Shown: positions 17,892 to 26,530, counted from the first letter of the stretch. The stretch: DNA of 45,772 nt from Xenococcaceae cyanobacterium MO_188.B32 (GCA_030065635.1 JASJDJ010000015.1:1-45772); one strand, 5' to 3'. A program made the numbers and translations. Notes: a model not told the origin generated them from the letters alone.

Positions 17892-18013
17892 ACTAGTTTA
17901 TTTATGGACATTCCCTAACTCATTTTGCACTTATTTGTCAAGTACTAATGTAGTTAGTTAAATTCTATACTTCGATCGTTTGATTTTTGCCAATAAAAGT
18001 TTTATAGATACTT

Positions 18014-19525
18014 CTAACCTAAAAAAAGTTGATAAGCAGGATTTTTACTCTCATCCCAGTAAGGATAACCAAGAGTATTAACAAATTCAAGCCATTGTGA
18101 TATTTCTTGGGGGTTAACCTGTACGCCGATGGCGACTCGTCCATAATCTGCACCATTATTACGATAATGAAATAGACTAATATTCCAATTAGGACTCATA
18201 GAGTTAAGAAATTGAATTAATGCTCCTGGACGTTCGGGAAACTCAAAACGATATAGTAATTCGTTTTCGGCTAAGGGAGATCGCCCGCCTACCATATGAC
18301 GTAAATGCATTTTCGCCAATTCATCATCGGTAAGATCGATCGTCTTGAATCCGTGGTTTTCAAAAGTTGCAGCGATATTAGCACCATCGGCACGATTTTG
18401 GATCTGAACACCTACAAAAATGTGAGCTTCTTTGGCTTCGGCTATACGATAGTTAAATTCGGTTAGGTTGTGCTTGTCCAGACACTGACAAAATTTACGG
18501 AAACTGCCCCTCTCTTCAGGAATAGTAACGGCAAAGATTGCTTCTCTTCTTTCTCCTAATTCTGCTCTTTCTGCTACAAAACGCAGGCGATCGAAGTTCA
18601 TGTTTGCCCCGCAGGCAACAGCAATTAGGGTTTGCCCTTGCAGCTCTTCTCTTTCTACATAAGCTTTAGCTCCCGCGATCGCTAATGCTCCTGCTGGCTC
18701 TAAAATCGAGCGAGTATCTTCAAACACATCTTTAATGGCTGCACAGGTATCGTCGGTATCGACTAAAATAATCTCATCTACATACTCTTGACATAAACGA
18801 AAAGTTTCTTTGCCTACTTCTCTAACTGCTACACCATCAGCAAACAAACCTACTTGAGATAATCTTATTCTTTCTCCTACTTGCAGAGATCGATACATGG
18901 CATTGGCATCCACGGGCTCGACGCCAATAATTTTAATTTCTGGGCGTAATCTTTTAATATATGCAGAAATCCCCGCAATTAAACCACCACCTCCAATAGC
19001 AATCAAAATAGCATGGATTGGCTGTTGATATTGCCGTAAAATTTCCATCCCGATCGTGCCCTGTCCTGCAATTACATCGGGATCGTCAAAAGGATGAATA
19101 AAGGTTAAACCTTTTTCTTTTTCTAACTGACGTGCATAGGTACAAGCGTCATCGTAAGTATCTCCATGTAAGATGACATGACCCCCCCTTGCTGCTACCG
19201 CATCAACTTTTACTTGAGGAGTTGTTACAGGCATAACGATAATCGCACTCGTTCCCAATTGACGGGCTGCTAGAGCGACTCCTTGAGCATGATTTCCCGC
19301 CGAAGCTGCAATTACCCCTTCTGCCAAAATATCTGGGGGTAACTTTGCCATTTTGTTATATGCTCCCCGCAACTTAAAGGAAAAGACAGACTGCATATCT
19401 TCCCGTTTAAGCAAGATTTTGTTGTGTAACCTTGCCGATAAATTAGGTGCGTATTCTAAGGGGGACTCTTGTGCCACATCGTAGACACGGGCTGTCAGAA
19501 TTCTCTCCAAGTAGTCGGAGTTCAT
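18014..19525 (-). CDS. ilvA: Threonine ammonia-lyase, biosynthetic
   Basis: IlvA deaminates threonine to 2-oxobutanoate, the first step to isoleucine. The 503-residue protein has the PLP lysine K51 in VFSFKLRGAYNKM, a glycine-rich phosphate loop (IAIGGGGLIAG), and ASAGNHAQGVA. Two C-terminal ACT-like regulatory regions follow (REAIFAVTIPEERGSFRKF from about 324 and LYRFEFPERPGALIQFLN from about 419). They provide isoleucine feedback in this class. It is divergent from ocp across 252 bp. Confidence 0.97.
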   Translation of the reverse strand: MNSDYLERILTARVYDVAQESPLEYAPNLSARLHNKILLKREDMQSVFSFKLRGAYNKMAKLPPDILAEGVIAASAGNHAQGVALAARQLGTSAIIVMPVTTPQVKVDAVAARGGHVILHGDTYDDACTYARQLEKEKGLTFIHPFDDPDVIAGQGTIGMEILRQYQQPIHAILIAIGGGGLIAGISAYIKRLRPEIKIIGVEPVDANAMYRSLQVGERIRLSQVGLFADGVAVREVGKETFRLCQEYVDEIILVDTDDTCAAIKDVFEDTRSILEPAGALAIAGAKAYVEREELQGQTLIAVACGANMNFDRLRFVAERAELGERREAIFAVTIPEERGSFRKFCQCLDKHNLTEFNYRIAEAKEAHIFVGVQIQNRADGANIAATFENHGFKTIDLTDDELAKMHLRHMVGGRSPLAENELLYRFEFPERPGALIQFLNSMSPNWNISLFHYRNNGADYGRVAIGVQVNPQEISQWLEFVNTLGYPYWDESKNPAYQLFLG

Positions 19526-19629
19526 TAGTGAGTAAATTTATGTAACTTAAAGATAAGAGACTATCATACTATATTTCGGTTAATTGAGGCGATCGAGATT
19601 TTGATAAGAAAAGTTTATTATCACAAAAG

Positions 19630-19673
19630 TAAATAAAAATACTAATAAATTCACATTTGTTTATTTTTATTTA
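19630..19673. repeat. 12-bp AT-rich inverted repeat in the ilvA-ocp gap
   Basis: TAAATAAAAATA (19630-19641) and TATTTTTATTTA (19662-19673) are exact reverse complements 20 bp apart. In a region this AT-rich, chance symmetry is possible. Its place between divergent promoters makes an operator plausible. Confidence 0.35.
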
Positions 19674-19700
19674 TAATTAATGTATTGATTTCATCATAAC

Positions 19701-19736
19701 TTAGAGATCTAGCTAGATAACCCCTATAAAATAGGG
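19701..19736 (+). promoter_or_regulatory. Candidate ocp promoter with palindromic -10
   Basis: TTAGAG (19701-19706) and TATAAA (19725-19730) are 18 bp apart, a sigma-70-like arrangement. The -10 lies inside the palindrome CCCTAT-AAA-ATAGGG (19722-19736). A repressor bound there would block the promoter, or the palindrome could be a leader hairpin if the real start is further upstream. The ocp ATG follows 42 bp later. Inferred from sequence only. Confidence 0.4.
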
Positions 19737-19777
19737 CGTTCGATTTAACAGATAGTAAATTTAACAAGGTTACTCAT

Positions 19778-20737
19778 ATGCCATTTACAATCGATTCAGC
19801 CAGAGGAATTTTTCCCAATACTTTATCTGCTGATGCAGTGCCAGCAACAATTGCTCGGTTCAATCAACTCAGTGCAGAAGATCAACTGGCATTGATCTGG
19901 TTTGCATATCTGGAAATGGGTAAAACAATTACAGTCGCTGCTCCAGGGGCTGCTAACATGCAGTTTGCAGAAGCAACCCTGAATGAGATCAAGCAAATGA
20001 CTCCTCAAGAACAATCTCAGGCAATGTGCGACTTAGCTAACCGTACTGATACGCCAATTTGCCGAACTTATGCTACTTGGTCTCCCAACATCAAGTTAGG
20101 TTTTTGGTATCGCTTAGGAGAATTGATGGAACAAGGATTTGTTGCTCCAATTCCACCAGGATACAAGCTTTCCGCTAATGCTAATGCCGTGCTAGCAGCC
20201 ATTCAAAATTTGGAGGCTGGTCAGCAGATTACAGTTTTACGCAATGCTGTAGTAGATATGGGGTTTGATACTGCCAAATTGGGTAGTTATAAAAGAGTTT
20301 CTGAACCAGTTGCTCCCCCCAAAGATATGGCGCAACGTACCAAAGTAACAATTGAAGGTGTTAGCAATCCTACCATTCTAAGTTATATGAATAACTTAAA
20401 TGCTAATGACTTTGACGCTCTCATCGAACTATTTACTCCTGATGGTGCTCTGCAACCACCTTTCCGCAGACCAATTGTCGGCAAAGAGGCTGTGCTTCAA
20501 TTCTTCAAAGAAGAATGTCAGAATCTCAATTTAATCCCTAAAAGCGGTGTTTCTGAACCTGCGGATGATGGCTATACTCAAATCAAGGTAACAGGCTCTG
20601 TACAAACTCCTTGGTTTGGTGCTGGAGTAGGTATGAATATAGCCTGGAGATTTTTGCTTAACCCCGACAACAAAATTTTCTTTGTCGCGATCGACTTGTT
20701 AGCATCACCGAAGGAATTACTAAACTTTGCTCGCTAA
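19778..20737 (+). CDS. ocp: Orange carotenoid protein (OCP1-like)
   Basis: OCP is a blue-light photoreceptor that binds a keto-carotenoid, docks on phycobilisomes and quenches excess excitation. The 319-residue product has the full two-domain layout. Key residues of the Synechocystis protein are present: W41, Y44, W110, Y111 and R155 (TVLRNAVVD). In the C-terminal domain they are shifted by two, with Y203 (LSYMNN) and W290 (NIAWRF) as the ketone-binding pair, and E246 for the salt bridge to R155. The linker is two residues longer. Photoactivity is therefore expected. frp follows 506 bp downstream behind a terminator, so the two are separately transcribed. Confidence 0.97.
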   Translation: MPFTIDSARGIFPNTLSADAVPATIARFNQLSAEDQLALIWFAYLEMGKTITVAAPGAANMQFAEATLNEIKQMTPQEQSQAMCDLANRTDTPICRTYATWSPNIKLGFWYRLGELMEQGFVAPIPPGYKLSANANAVLAAIQNLEAGQQITVLRNAVVDMGFDTAKLGSYKRVSEPVAPPKDMAQRTKVTIEGVSNPTILSYMNNLNANDFDALIELFTPDGALQPPFRRPIVGKEAVLQFFKEECQNLNLIPKSGVSEPADDGYTQIKVTGSVQTPWFGAGVGMNIAWRFLLNPDNKIFFVAIDLLASPKELLNFAR

Positions 20738-20760
20738 AAGATAAGCATTGCCAACCTAGT

Positions 20761-20975
20761 TATCTTTGCTGAAAAACTTGAGTCGGAAGATACAATCTCT
20801 GAAAGAGCTATCAGCTATCAGCTATCAGCCCTTCGGGTTCGGGCGCGTTCCCTTGCTGATTTTTAATCAGCGGGGTCGCCCTCACTTTTAGCTTTTAGCT
20901 TTTTTTTAAGTCTTATTTCTAGTTACGAAGTGCAAAATAATATAAATCGATAGTTTTAACTTATTTGGAAAGCCC
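20761..20975 (+). mobile_element. MITE-like element, degenerate copy B
   Basis: About 215 bp resembling the element at 44698-44906 in the opposite orientation. Shared blocks in the same order: TTGCTGAAAAACTTGA at one end, AGCTAT-type repeats, AGCTTTTTTT-AAGTC, A-TGCAAA-TAAT, then TAG-TTTAACTTATT and AGCCC at the other end. AGCTATC is repeated three times at 20806-20826. A GC-rich hairpin block (about 20830-20880) is inserted in the middle. The element lies just after ocp and before its terminator. Confidence 0.6.
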
Positions 20976-20997
20976 TAACTAAAAGCGATCTAATTTC

Positions 20998-21026
20998 AGT
21001 ACTCTCTTTAGTAGAGTACTTTTTTG
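20998..21026 (+). terminator. Rho-independent terminator after ocp
   Basis: AGTACTCT (20998-21005) and AGAGTACT (21013-21020) form an exact 8-bp stem around a 7-nt loop, followed by TTTTTTG. It is 260 bp after the ocp stop, downstream of the MITE-like copy B. Transcription from ocp would therefore run through that element. Confidence 0.75.
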
Positions 21027-21243
21027 TTTCTAGTTTATGAGTAAAAAAGACGAGTTTTTTCAAGACAAGACTTTCTCTCTTTTGGCAAAATTTGGTAAAA
21101 TGCGATACTAGACTCAAACAGCAATTATATCTTTTTTGATACTTATTTTTTGATTACATCAGTAGAATTTAAAGTTAAATTTTAGCTTTCTCGGTTTGGG
21201 TAATTCTGCTGGTGATATACATAAATAAATTTTGGTTTAAATA

Positions 21244-21570
21244 ATGCAAGCAAATGATATTGGTTGGACTAAAACAGAAGAACAAATAGCTCAACAAGCC
21301 TTTAAACAAGCCTATGAACGAGAAATAAAGGATTTAATTCAAACAGTTCGTGAAAGTGCCGGTCAAATTGCCAAACTCGATGACTTGTGGCGTCTTAATG
21401 ATTTTTTGAGTGCCAAAAGACATCATATAGATGGTAAGTACGACTATAGCGATTCAACGCTTTTGTTTGTATTTGCCCAGTTAATTCAAGAAGGATGGCT
21501 CTATCTAGATGACTTAGAAGGTTTGAGTAAGGACAAGTTGACTAAGATATCTGCTTTGACCAGAATGTAA
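21244..21570 (+). CDS. frp: Fluorescence recovery protein
   Basis: FRP accelerates the return of active red OCP to the inactive orange form and helps detach it from phycobilisomes. The 108-residue helical protein has the family core DDLWRLNDFLSAKRHHIDGK, with W49, D53 and R59 one position before the W50, D54 and R60 of the Synechocystis protein that were shown to matter for OCP interaction. The tail YSDSTLLFVFAQLIQEGWLY also fits. It stands downstream of the ocp terminator with its own 5' region. Confidence 0.93.
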   Translation: MQANDIGWTKTEEQIAQQAFKQAYEREIKDLIQTVRESAGQIAKLDDLWRLNDFLSAKRHHIDGKYDYSDSTLLFVFAQLIQEGWLYLDDLEGLSKDKLTKISALTRM

Positions 21571-21610
21571 TTTTGTCTATGGAGACTCTATAACTACTCG
21601 GATCGACTAA

Positions 21611-21697
21611 GTTACTGGTGATTGGTGACTAGTGATTGGTGATTGGTGATTGGTGACGCATGCATTTCCCAATCCCTAATCCCTAATCCCTAATCCC
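21611..21697. repeat. Modular heptanucleotide repeats
   Basis: GTTACTGGTGATTGGTGAC leads into four GTGATTG-like units, then ACGCATGCAT, then three AATCCCT units and a final AATCCC. The same modules appear once each and inverted at 238-298. They are short tandemly repeated repetitive sequences, common between cyanobacterial genes. They lie between frp and the kinase gene. Confidence 0.75.
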
Positions 21698-21810
21698 AAC
21701 AAATTACATAACTCATAAGTCTGGAAATTGCCATAAGTGTGCCTATTTTGCTCTAAGATTATTACTAACTAATTTATTCGTTGAGCTTATATCCCTATTG
21801 AGGAGGAATC

Positions 21811-22746
21811 ATGATTGAGCAACCAATCATTCTAGGTATTGTTGGTGATAGTGCTGCGGGTAAAACTACACTAACAAAAGGAATAGCTCAAGTATTAGGG
21901 GAAGATAATGTTACTGTTATTTGCACTGATGACTATCATCGCTACGATCGCCGTCAAAGAGCAGAACTAGGTATATCTGCTTTACATCCAGATTGTAATT
22001 ATTTAGATATTATCGAACAGCACCTCAATCTCTTAAAATTAGGTCAGTCAATTCTCAAGCCGATCTATAACCATAGTACAGGAGAGTTTGACCCACCAGA
22101 ATATATTAAGCCCAACAAATACGTAATTGTCGAAGGACTGCTTGGTTATTCTAGTCGTAAGATGCTAAATAGCTATGATGTTAAAGCTTATCTCGCTCCT
22201 CCTGAATCTTTACGTACAAGCTGGAAAATTAAAAGAGATACTCGTAAGCGCGGTTATACAGAAGAACAAGTACTAGAACAGTTACGCAAAAGAGAACCAG
22301 ATTCTGAAGTCTATATCCGTCCTCAGCGGAAATGGGCTGATGTAATTGTCAGTTTCTATCCCCCAGATGCAGAATCTGAAGCAAATAATTTACTCCTCAA
22401 TGTACGCTTAATTTTACGACCTACTATTCCTCATCCCGATCTGAGTAAAATTTTACACGCCGAAGGCAATCATTTAGGTTCTGCTATTCGTCTGGGACTC
22501 GATCGAGATATGGGTAAACCAGTAGATGTCTTAGAAATTGATGGTCACGCCACTATCGAACAGGTGCGAGAATTAGAAAAAATGCTCTGTCATGAAGTTC
22601 CCTACTTAGGACAGTTTTGTAGTTTAGAAGGTAATGAGGATATTGGTAAAGTTACGGGGACGACAGGGGAATCTCTACAGAGTTATCCTCTTGCTTTAAC
22701 ACAACTCTTAATTACCTATCATATGATCAAAGCTGCTGGCTTGTAG
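21811..22746 (+). CDS. Phosphoribulokinase-family paralogue
   Basis: The 311-residue P-loop kinase has GIVGDSAAGKTT (9-20), ICTDDYHRYDRRQR (37-50), IYNHSTGEFDPPE and VIVEGLLGY, all typical of the phosphoribulokinase/uridine kinase family. Canonical cyanobacterial Prk has a redox-active cysteine in the P-loop (GDSGCGKST). Here that position is Ala16, leaving only C38 of the pair, so thioredoxin/CP12 switching at that site is not possible. It is probably a conserved cyanobacterial paralogue rather than the Calvin-cycle Prk. The substrate is uncertain. A strong GAGGAGG ribosome site precedes ATG. Confidence 0.82.
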   Translation: MIEQPIILGIVGDSAAGKTTLTKGIAQVLGEDNVTVICTDDYHRYDRRQRAELGISALHPDCNYLDIIEQHLNLLKLGQSILKPIYNHSTGEFDPPEYIKPNKYVIVEGLLGYSSRKMLNSYDVKAYLAPPESLRTSWKIKRDTRKRGYTEEQVLEQLRKREPDSEVYIRPQRKWADVIVSFYPPDAESEANNLLLNVRLILRPTIPHPDLSKILHAEGNHLGSAIRLGLDRDMGKPVDVLEIDGHATIEQVRELEKMLCHEVPYLGQFCSLEGNEDIGKVTGTTGESLQSYPLALTQLLITYHMIKAAGL

Positions 22747-22757
22747 AAGGTCATTAT

Positions 22758-22779
22758 CCCCATACTTAGAAAGTAGGGG
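22758..22779 (+). terminator. Hairpin after the kinase gene
   Basis: CCCC-A-TACTT (22758-22767) pairs with AAGTA-GGGG (22771-22779) with one bulged A and a 3-nt loop. A T5 run follows 12 nt later. It stands 11 bp after the kinase stop and probably ends its transcript, though the spacing to the T-run is long. Confidence 0.45.
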
Positions 22780-22823
22780 CTTGCGGACTCAGTTTTTCTC
22801 GGTCAAATTTATTATTTAGAACA

Positions 22824-23735
22824 TTAGTTTTTTGGCTCCCAGAGGCTACAATCGACTGCTTCTTTAGGATCGGATACTCGCTCCTGTTTTAGCTGTTCTA
22901 TATATTGCCGATTAGCTACTTCATCAACTACCCATTTAAATTGATTAATATCCCAGACCCCTTTGTAAATAGCTTGTTCCCAGTAGCAAGCTGATTTAAT
23001 TTGAGATGAGGTAAGATTTTTAGCGTCAATTAAGTAAGCACGATGGAGGTTGGCACCAGAAAGATAGGCATTAGAGAGGTTAGCTCGGTAGAGATAGGCG
23101 CGAGAGAGATTGGCACGATAAAGGTAAGTATTGGAAAAGTCAGCATTATAGAGATGGGCGCGATGGAGATTGGCACGATAGAAGTCAGCGCGAGCGAGCT
23201 TTGCACTCGAAAGGTACGCATTGGCAAGGTTGGAACTAGAAAGATTGGTACTAGCGAGTTTGGCGGTGGAGAGGTGAGCAAATTTAAGATTAGCGTTGAC
23301 TAAATTGGTATTAGAGAGATTAGTACTACTTAGGTTGGCACTTTCGAGATTGGCACCTTCAAGGTTGGCACTACTTAGGTTGACACCTTCGAGATTGGCA
23401 CTAGCTAGGTTGGCACTACTTAGATTAGCACTACTTAGGTTGGTACTTTCGAGGTTAGTACCTTCGAGATCGGCACCTTCGAGGTTAGCACCTTTGAGAT
23501 TAGCAGAGATGAAGTTATACGCTCTCAAGCTTTTCTTCGCTTTTACTAGTTTTTCTAAAGCAGCAATTCTACCAGAACAATGTTTTTTCTCTGCACAGTC
23601 TCGAACTATTTGTTTGTTTTTATACAGTTGAATTTCTCTGTGGATAAAATAACCAGTAAAAAGTGTTCCTAGTAATAGAATAATTAGGTATTTTATACGA
23701 TTATTTCTTTTTGAATCGATACTTCTGGCGAACAA
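22824..23735 (-). CDS. Membrane-anchored pentapeptide-repeat protein
   Basis: The 303-residue protein has a short basic start, one membrane helix (about 14-31, IKYLIILLLGTLFTGYF), a polar segment with two cysteines (C47 and C53), and then about 33 A(N/D)LXX repeats (residues about 75-240). These should fold as a right-handed quadrilateral beta-helix facing one side of the membrane. A non-repeat tail ends with VDCSLWEPKN. Function is unknown. The repeat region is also a 15-bp minisatellite in DNA, with units such as AGGTTGGCAC recurring. Confidence 0.9.
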   Translation of the reverse strand: MFARSIDSKRNNRIKYLIILLLGTLFTGYFIHREIQLYKNKQIVRDCAEKKHCSGRIAALEKLVKAKKSLRAYNFISANLKGANLEGADLEGTNLESTNLSSANLSSANLASANLEGVNLSSANLEGANLESANLSSTNLSNTNLVNANLKFAHLSTAKLASTNLSSSNLANAYLSSAKLARADFYRANLHRAHLYNADFSNTYLYRANLSRAYLYRANLSNAYLSGANLHRAYLIDAKNLTSSQIKSACYWEQAIYKGVWDINQFKWVVDEVANRQYIEQLKQERVSDPKEAVDCSLWEPKN

Positions 23736-23766
23736 TTTTTCACCTAATTATATTTTATAAGTATTA

Positions 23767-23783
23767 ATACTATTTAATAGTAT
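23767..23783. repeat. 17-bp palindrome upstream of the pentapeptide gene
   Basis: ATACTATT-T-AATAGTAT is perfectly symmetric. It lies 32-48 bp upstream of the pentapeptide-repeat gene's start codon, a position suited to an operator or a promoter -10. There is no evidence for a particular regulator. Confidence 0.35.
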
Positions 23784-23905
23784 CAAATAAATACGAGTTT
23801 GATAAAGCTCAAAACTAGGGATTTATTGAATAATTTTTAGAAGGCTAAATACCCTATTTTATCTTTGAGAAAAATATGCTACAAACTCCAAATTCATAAT
23901 TCAGG

Positions 23906-24613
23906 TTAATTAGTAATTTTAGCAATGTCATTAAATAATTCTTGTCCTACTGAAGTAGCTAGATCTGCTCTTCCTACTTCAATTAAAGCGCGATCGCGTA
24001 TCCGACAAGAATCACACAAACCACAGGGTTCATCTCCTCCACTATAACAAGACCAAGTTTCGGCAATAGGTACGCCTAAACTGAGGGCGCGACGAACTAT
24101 ATCTACTTTAGAATCTCGAACTAGAGGGGCAATTAACTGGGGGGCTTTACCTTCGATGCCTACTTTGGAAGACAAATTAGCTAGTTTTTGATAAGCTTCT
24201 AGATATTCGGGACGACAGTCAGGATAGCCAGAATAGTCTACTGCATTGATACCCAAATAAATTGCTCGGGCATTTTTGGCTTCAGCCAGAGAAAGAGCGA
24301 GCGCAATAAAAACTGTATTCCTCCCCGGTACATAAGTAGAAGGAATAATATCTGGTTGTAACCCATCTTGAGGTAAGACAAGAGATTCATCGGTTAAAGA
24401 GGAACCACCCCATTGAGATAAGTTAACATCAACGATTAAATGTTCTTTAATATTTAAAGCTCGGGCAATTTTTTTAGCTGCTTGTAATTCTTTTTGGTGC
24501 CGTTGTCCATAGCGAAAAGAGAGGGCAATAACTTCATAACCATCTGCTCGAGCGATCGCGGTAGTAGTTGCGGAATCTAAACCTCCAGAGAGTAAAACAA
24601 CTGCTTTTTTCAT
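23906..24613 (-). CDS. queC: 7-Cyano-7-deazaguanine synthase
   Basis: QueC converts 7-carboxy-7-deazaguanine to preQ0 with ATP and ammonia, on the way to queuosine. The 235-residue protein has the ATP-pyrophosphatase loop [11 protein letters not shown] (8-18), YRFGQRH-like [12 protein letters not shown], and a four-cysteine zinc site [15 protein letters not shown] near the C-terminus. It overlaps queE by 4 bp, so the two are translated as a unit. Confidence 0.96.
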   Translation of the reverse strand: MKKAVVLLSGGLDSATTTAIARADGYEVIALSFRYGQRHQKELQAAKKIARALNIKEHLIVDVNLSQWGGSSLTDESLVLPQDGLQPDIIPSTYVPGRNTVFIALALSLAEAKNARAIYLGINAVDYSGYPDCRPEYLEAYQKLANLSSKVGIEGKAPQLIAPLVRDSKVDIVRRALSLGVPIAETWSCYSGGDEPCGLCDSCRIRDRALIEVGRADLATSVGQELFNDIAKITN

Positions 24614-25221
24614 CTAATTTCTAATAATTTGTGGGTTTGTAAACTAATACGCCATTGAGGATGTTGGAGCACATAATCTAAGATCAGCTTTTTACTTTTA
24701 GGTGTATTCCATTCTGGTTGCAGGTATTTATAACTTTGAGGAGATACTAAATTTGCTTGTTGTTCTGCCCATTTTAAATCGTATTCATTAACCACAACTA
24801 CTTTAAGTTCATTAACTTGAGGATAGATACTCGGATGAGGCGGTTTAAACTGTTTCGGCGAAAAAGTTACCCAATCAAAATTACCACTGAAAGGATGTGC
24901 CCCAGAAGTTTCTAGATGAACTCGCATTCCTAATTTTTTGATGGACTCAGTCAGAGGATAGAGGTCATGCATTAGAGGCTCGCCACCTGTAATAATTACA
25001 ATAGCAGGATTAGCAGCCTTCACCTTTTGAGCCAAATCTTCTAGGGAATGTTGGGGATGATGCCGAGAATTCCAAGATTGTTTGGTATCGCACCAAGGAC
25101 AGTGTACATCACACCCTGCCAAACGAATAAAAAAAGCATTCACTCCAGTCCAAGCACCCTCTCCCTGAATTGAGTGAAATGTTTCTACTATGGGATAGGT
25201 TAGTGTTTTTGTACTGGTCAT
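24610..25221 (-). CDS. queE: 7-Carboxy-7-deazaguanine synthase
   Basis: QueE is a radical-SAM enzyme that contracts 6-carboxytetrahydropterin to 7-carboxy-7-deazaguanine. The 203-residue protein has [11 protein letters not shown], then the [4Fe-4S] motif C37-x3-C41-x2-C44 ([11 protein letters not shown]), and the SAM-binding ITGGEPLM. It is first in the queE-queC operon. No queD or queF is in the window. Confidence 0.95.
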   Translation of the reverse strand: MTSTKTLTYPIVETFHSIQGEGAWTGVNAFFIRLAGCDVHCPWCDTKQSWNSRHHPQHSLEDLAQKVKAANPAIVIITGGEPLMHDLYPLTESIKKLGMRVHLETSGAHPFSGNFDWVTFSPKQFKPPHPSIYPQVNELKVVVVNEYDLKWAEQQANLVSPQSYKYLQPEWNTPKSKKLILDYVLQHPQWRISLQTHKLLEIR

Positions 25222-25299
25222 TTTCTGCAGAAGTATATTTCGTATATCAACAAGTTAACTTATTATTTTCAAGTTAACTTGTCACGAACAGACCTTTTC

Positions 25300-25458
25300 T
25301 TACTTCTTAGCAATAATCCAAATAGCATGAACTATTCCAGGAATGTAACCTAACAAGGTTAAGAGGATATTAATCCAAAAGTCTATACCAAAACCAACTT
25401 GTAAAAATACTCCCAGTGGTGGTAGGAAAATAGCAATTATAACACGAATTAAATCCAT
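25300..25458 (-). CDS. Pmp3/YqaE-family small membrane protein
   Basis: A 52-residue protein: MDLIRVIIAIFLPPLGVFLQ, then GIDFWINILLTLLGYIPGIV and HAIWII, ending AKK. This is the complete Pmp3/YqaE signature, with two hydrophobic helices and the PPLGV and GYIPG(I)VHA motifs. Family members are associated with stress and membrane potential. It lies alone between queE and the GST gene. Length is as usual for the family. Confidence 0.92.
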   Translation of the reverse strand: MDLIRVIIAIFLPPLGVFLQVGFGIDFWINILLTLLGYIPGIVHAIWIIAKK

Positions 25459-25631
25459 TTTTTTCTATTTGTTTATAAACTACTTAACATACTATCTATC
25501 ATAACCACTGTTAAATCTATCTGTTGATAGTTAGAGCGTGGGTTTTCCTTAATATTGACTTTGATGATAGAGAAATATAGAGCGATCGCCCAATAGATTT
25601 TTCGCATAAATCCAAACCATTGCGGTATGCT

Positions 25632-25659
25632 CAATTAGCAATTAGCAATTGGCAATTAG
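25632..25659. repeat. Four CAATTAG heptads
   Basis: CAATTAG is repeated four times, the third as CAATTGG. This is a short tandem heptanucleotide array of the type common in cyanobacterial spacers. It is 15 bp past the GST gene's stop. Confidence 0.7.
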
Positions 25660-25674
25660 AAAGTATTGGAAAAT

Positions 25675-26334
25675 TCACAACCTCTTCTGTAATATTGCCT
25701 TCATAATCGCTTTTGAAGCTTCAATTTCTTCTGGTGATGGGGCTGTTTGCTTCCAGCTTTCTCTCTGTTGTAAATTTTTAAGCCATTTAGTTACTTTGGG
25801 ATAAGGCTCTAAACTAATTCCCAAGAGGGGAATAGAGGATACTGCTGTCCCTGCGACTAGATCGGCATAGGTAAACTTTTCTCCGATAAAATAAGGATTA
25901 TTTTCTGATAAATTGTCTTCAAAATATTGTAAGACTATTGCCATAGTTTGTTTGGCTTTTTCGATTTGTTTGGCTTCAACTTCTACGTCTAACATATCTT
26001 TCATTAAAACAATAGAAGCTGGTGGTAACTCGTTGACGGTAACTAATTCAATGGTACGAATTTTAGCGATATCTTTAGCCTCGGTAGACATAAAAGAAGG
26101 TTCGGGATATTTTGCTTCTAAGTAATCGAGAATTGCTAAAGATTCAAATATACTAAAACCATCATCAATTAATACGGGAATATGATGAAAAGGGTTGAGT
26201 TTGAGAAAATCTGGTTGAAATTGATCGCCATTGAGTTTCATTAATATGGGTTCAAATTCGAGATTTTTTTCTAACAACGTTACCCAGACTCGACGAGCAT
26301 TTATAGAAAGACGAGAATAATAAAATTGCAGCAT
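25675..26334 (-). CDS. Glutathione S-transferase family protein
   Basis: The 219-residue protein has an N-terminal thioredoxin-like domain (MLQFYYSRLSINARRVWVTL) with the FESLAILDYLEAKYP helix that binds the gamma-glutamyl part of glutathione, and HHIPVLIDDG with the cis-proline. A helical C-terminal domain has NPYFIGEKFTYADLVAGT. The first motif has S11-N12 in the usual catalytic area. A tnpB element's right end lies 36 bp upstream of the start. The ribosome site GAGGAG (about 26340-26345) remains, but any original promoter is now displaced by the insertion. Confidence 0.9.
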   Translation of the reverse strand: MLQFYYSRLSINARRVWVTLLEKNLEFEPILMKLNGDQFQPDFLKLNPFHHIPVLIDDGFSIFESLAILDYLEAKYPEPSFMSTEAKDIAKIRTIELVTVNELPPASIVLMKDMLDVEVEAKQIEKAKQTMAIVLQYFEDNLSENNPYFIGEKFTYADLVAGTAVSSIPLLGISLEPYPKVTKWLKNLQQRESWKQTAPSPEEIEASKAIMKAILQKRL

Positions 26335-26370
26335 GATTTATCTCCTCAGTATTTTGCTGCTTTATAAAAC

Positions 26371-26530
26371 CTACCCAAAGCTAGACAAGCTAGCTTGGTG
26401 TTTACTATCTGCTTCACGCGGAACTGTTGGCAGCACTCCATCCACAGACCTTAACGCGGTCAAGCCAACCGCAATTGACGAGCGAACTCGGCGAAGGATC
26501 TTCGCCGAGAGCACGCGCGAGTTTGACGTA
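26371..26530 (-). ncRNA. Candidate right-end (omega) RNA of the tnpB element
   Basis: TnpB elements encode a guide RNA that overlaps the 3' end of tnpB and reads past the right end. Here, on the minus strand, three hairpins lie in order: CTCGGCGAA/TTCGCCGAG (26487-26495/26501-26509, 9-bp stem), GCGGT/ACCGC (26456-26460/26468-26472), and CCAAAGCTAG/CTAGCTTGG (26375-26384/26390-26398). The tnpB stop codon is right after the last hairpin. The expected guide would then be about 26355-26370, immediately upstream of the GST gene. Boundaries are inferred. Confidence 0.5.

Noticed and set aside
23030-23631. Repetitive plus and minus frames in the pentapeptide gene
   Set aside because: They arise from the 15-bp repeat read in other frames; only the AxLxx frame makes a known fold.
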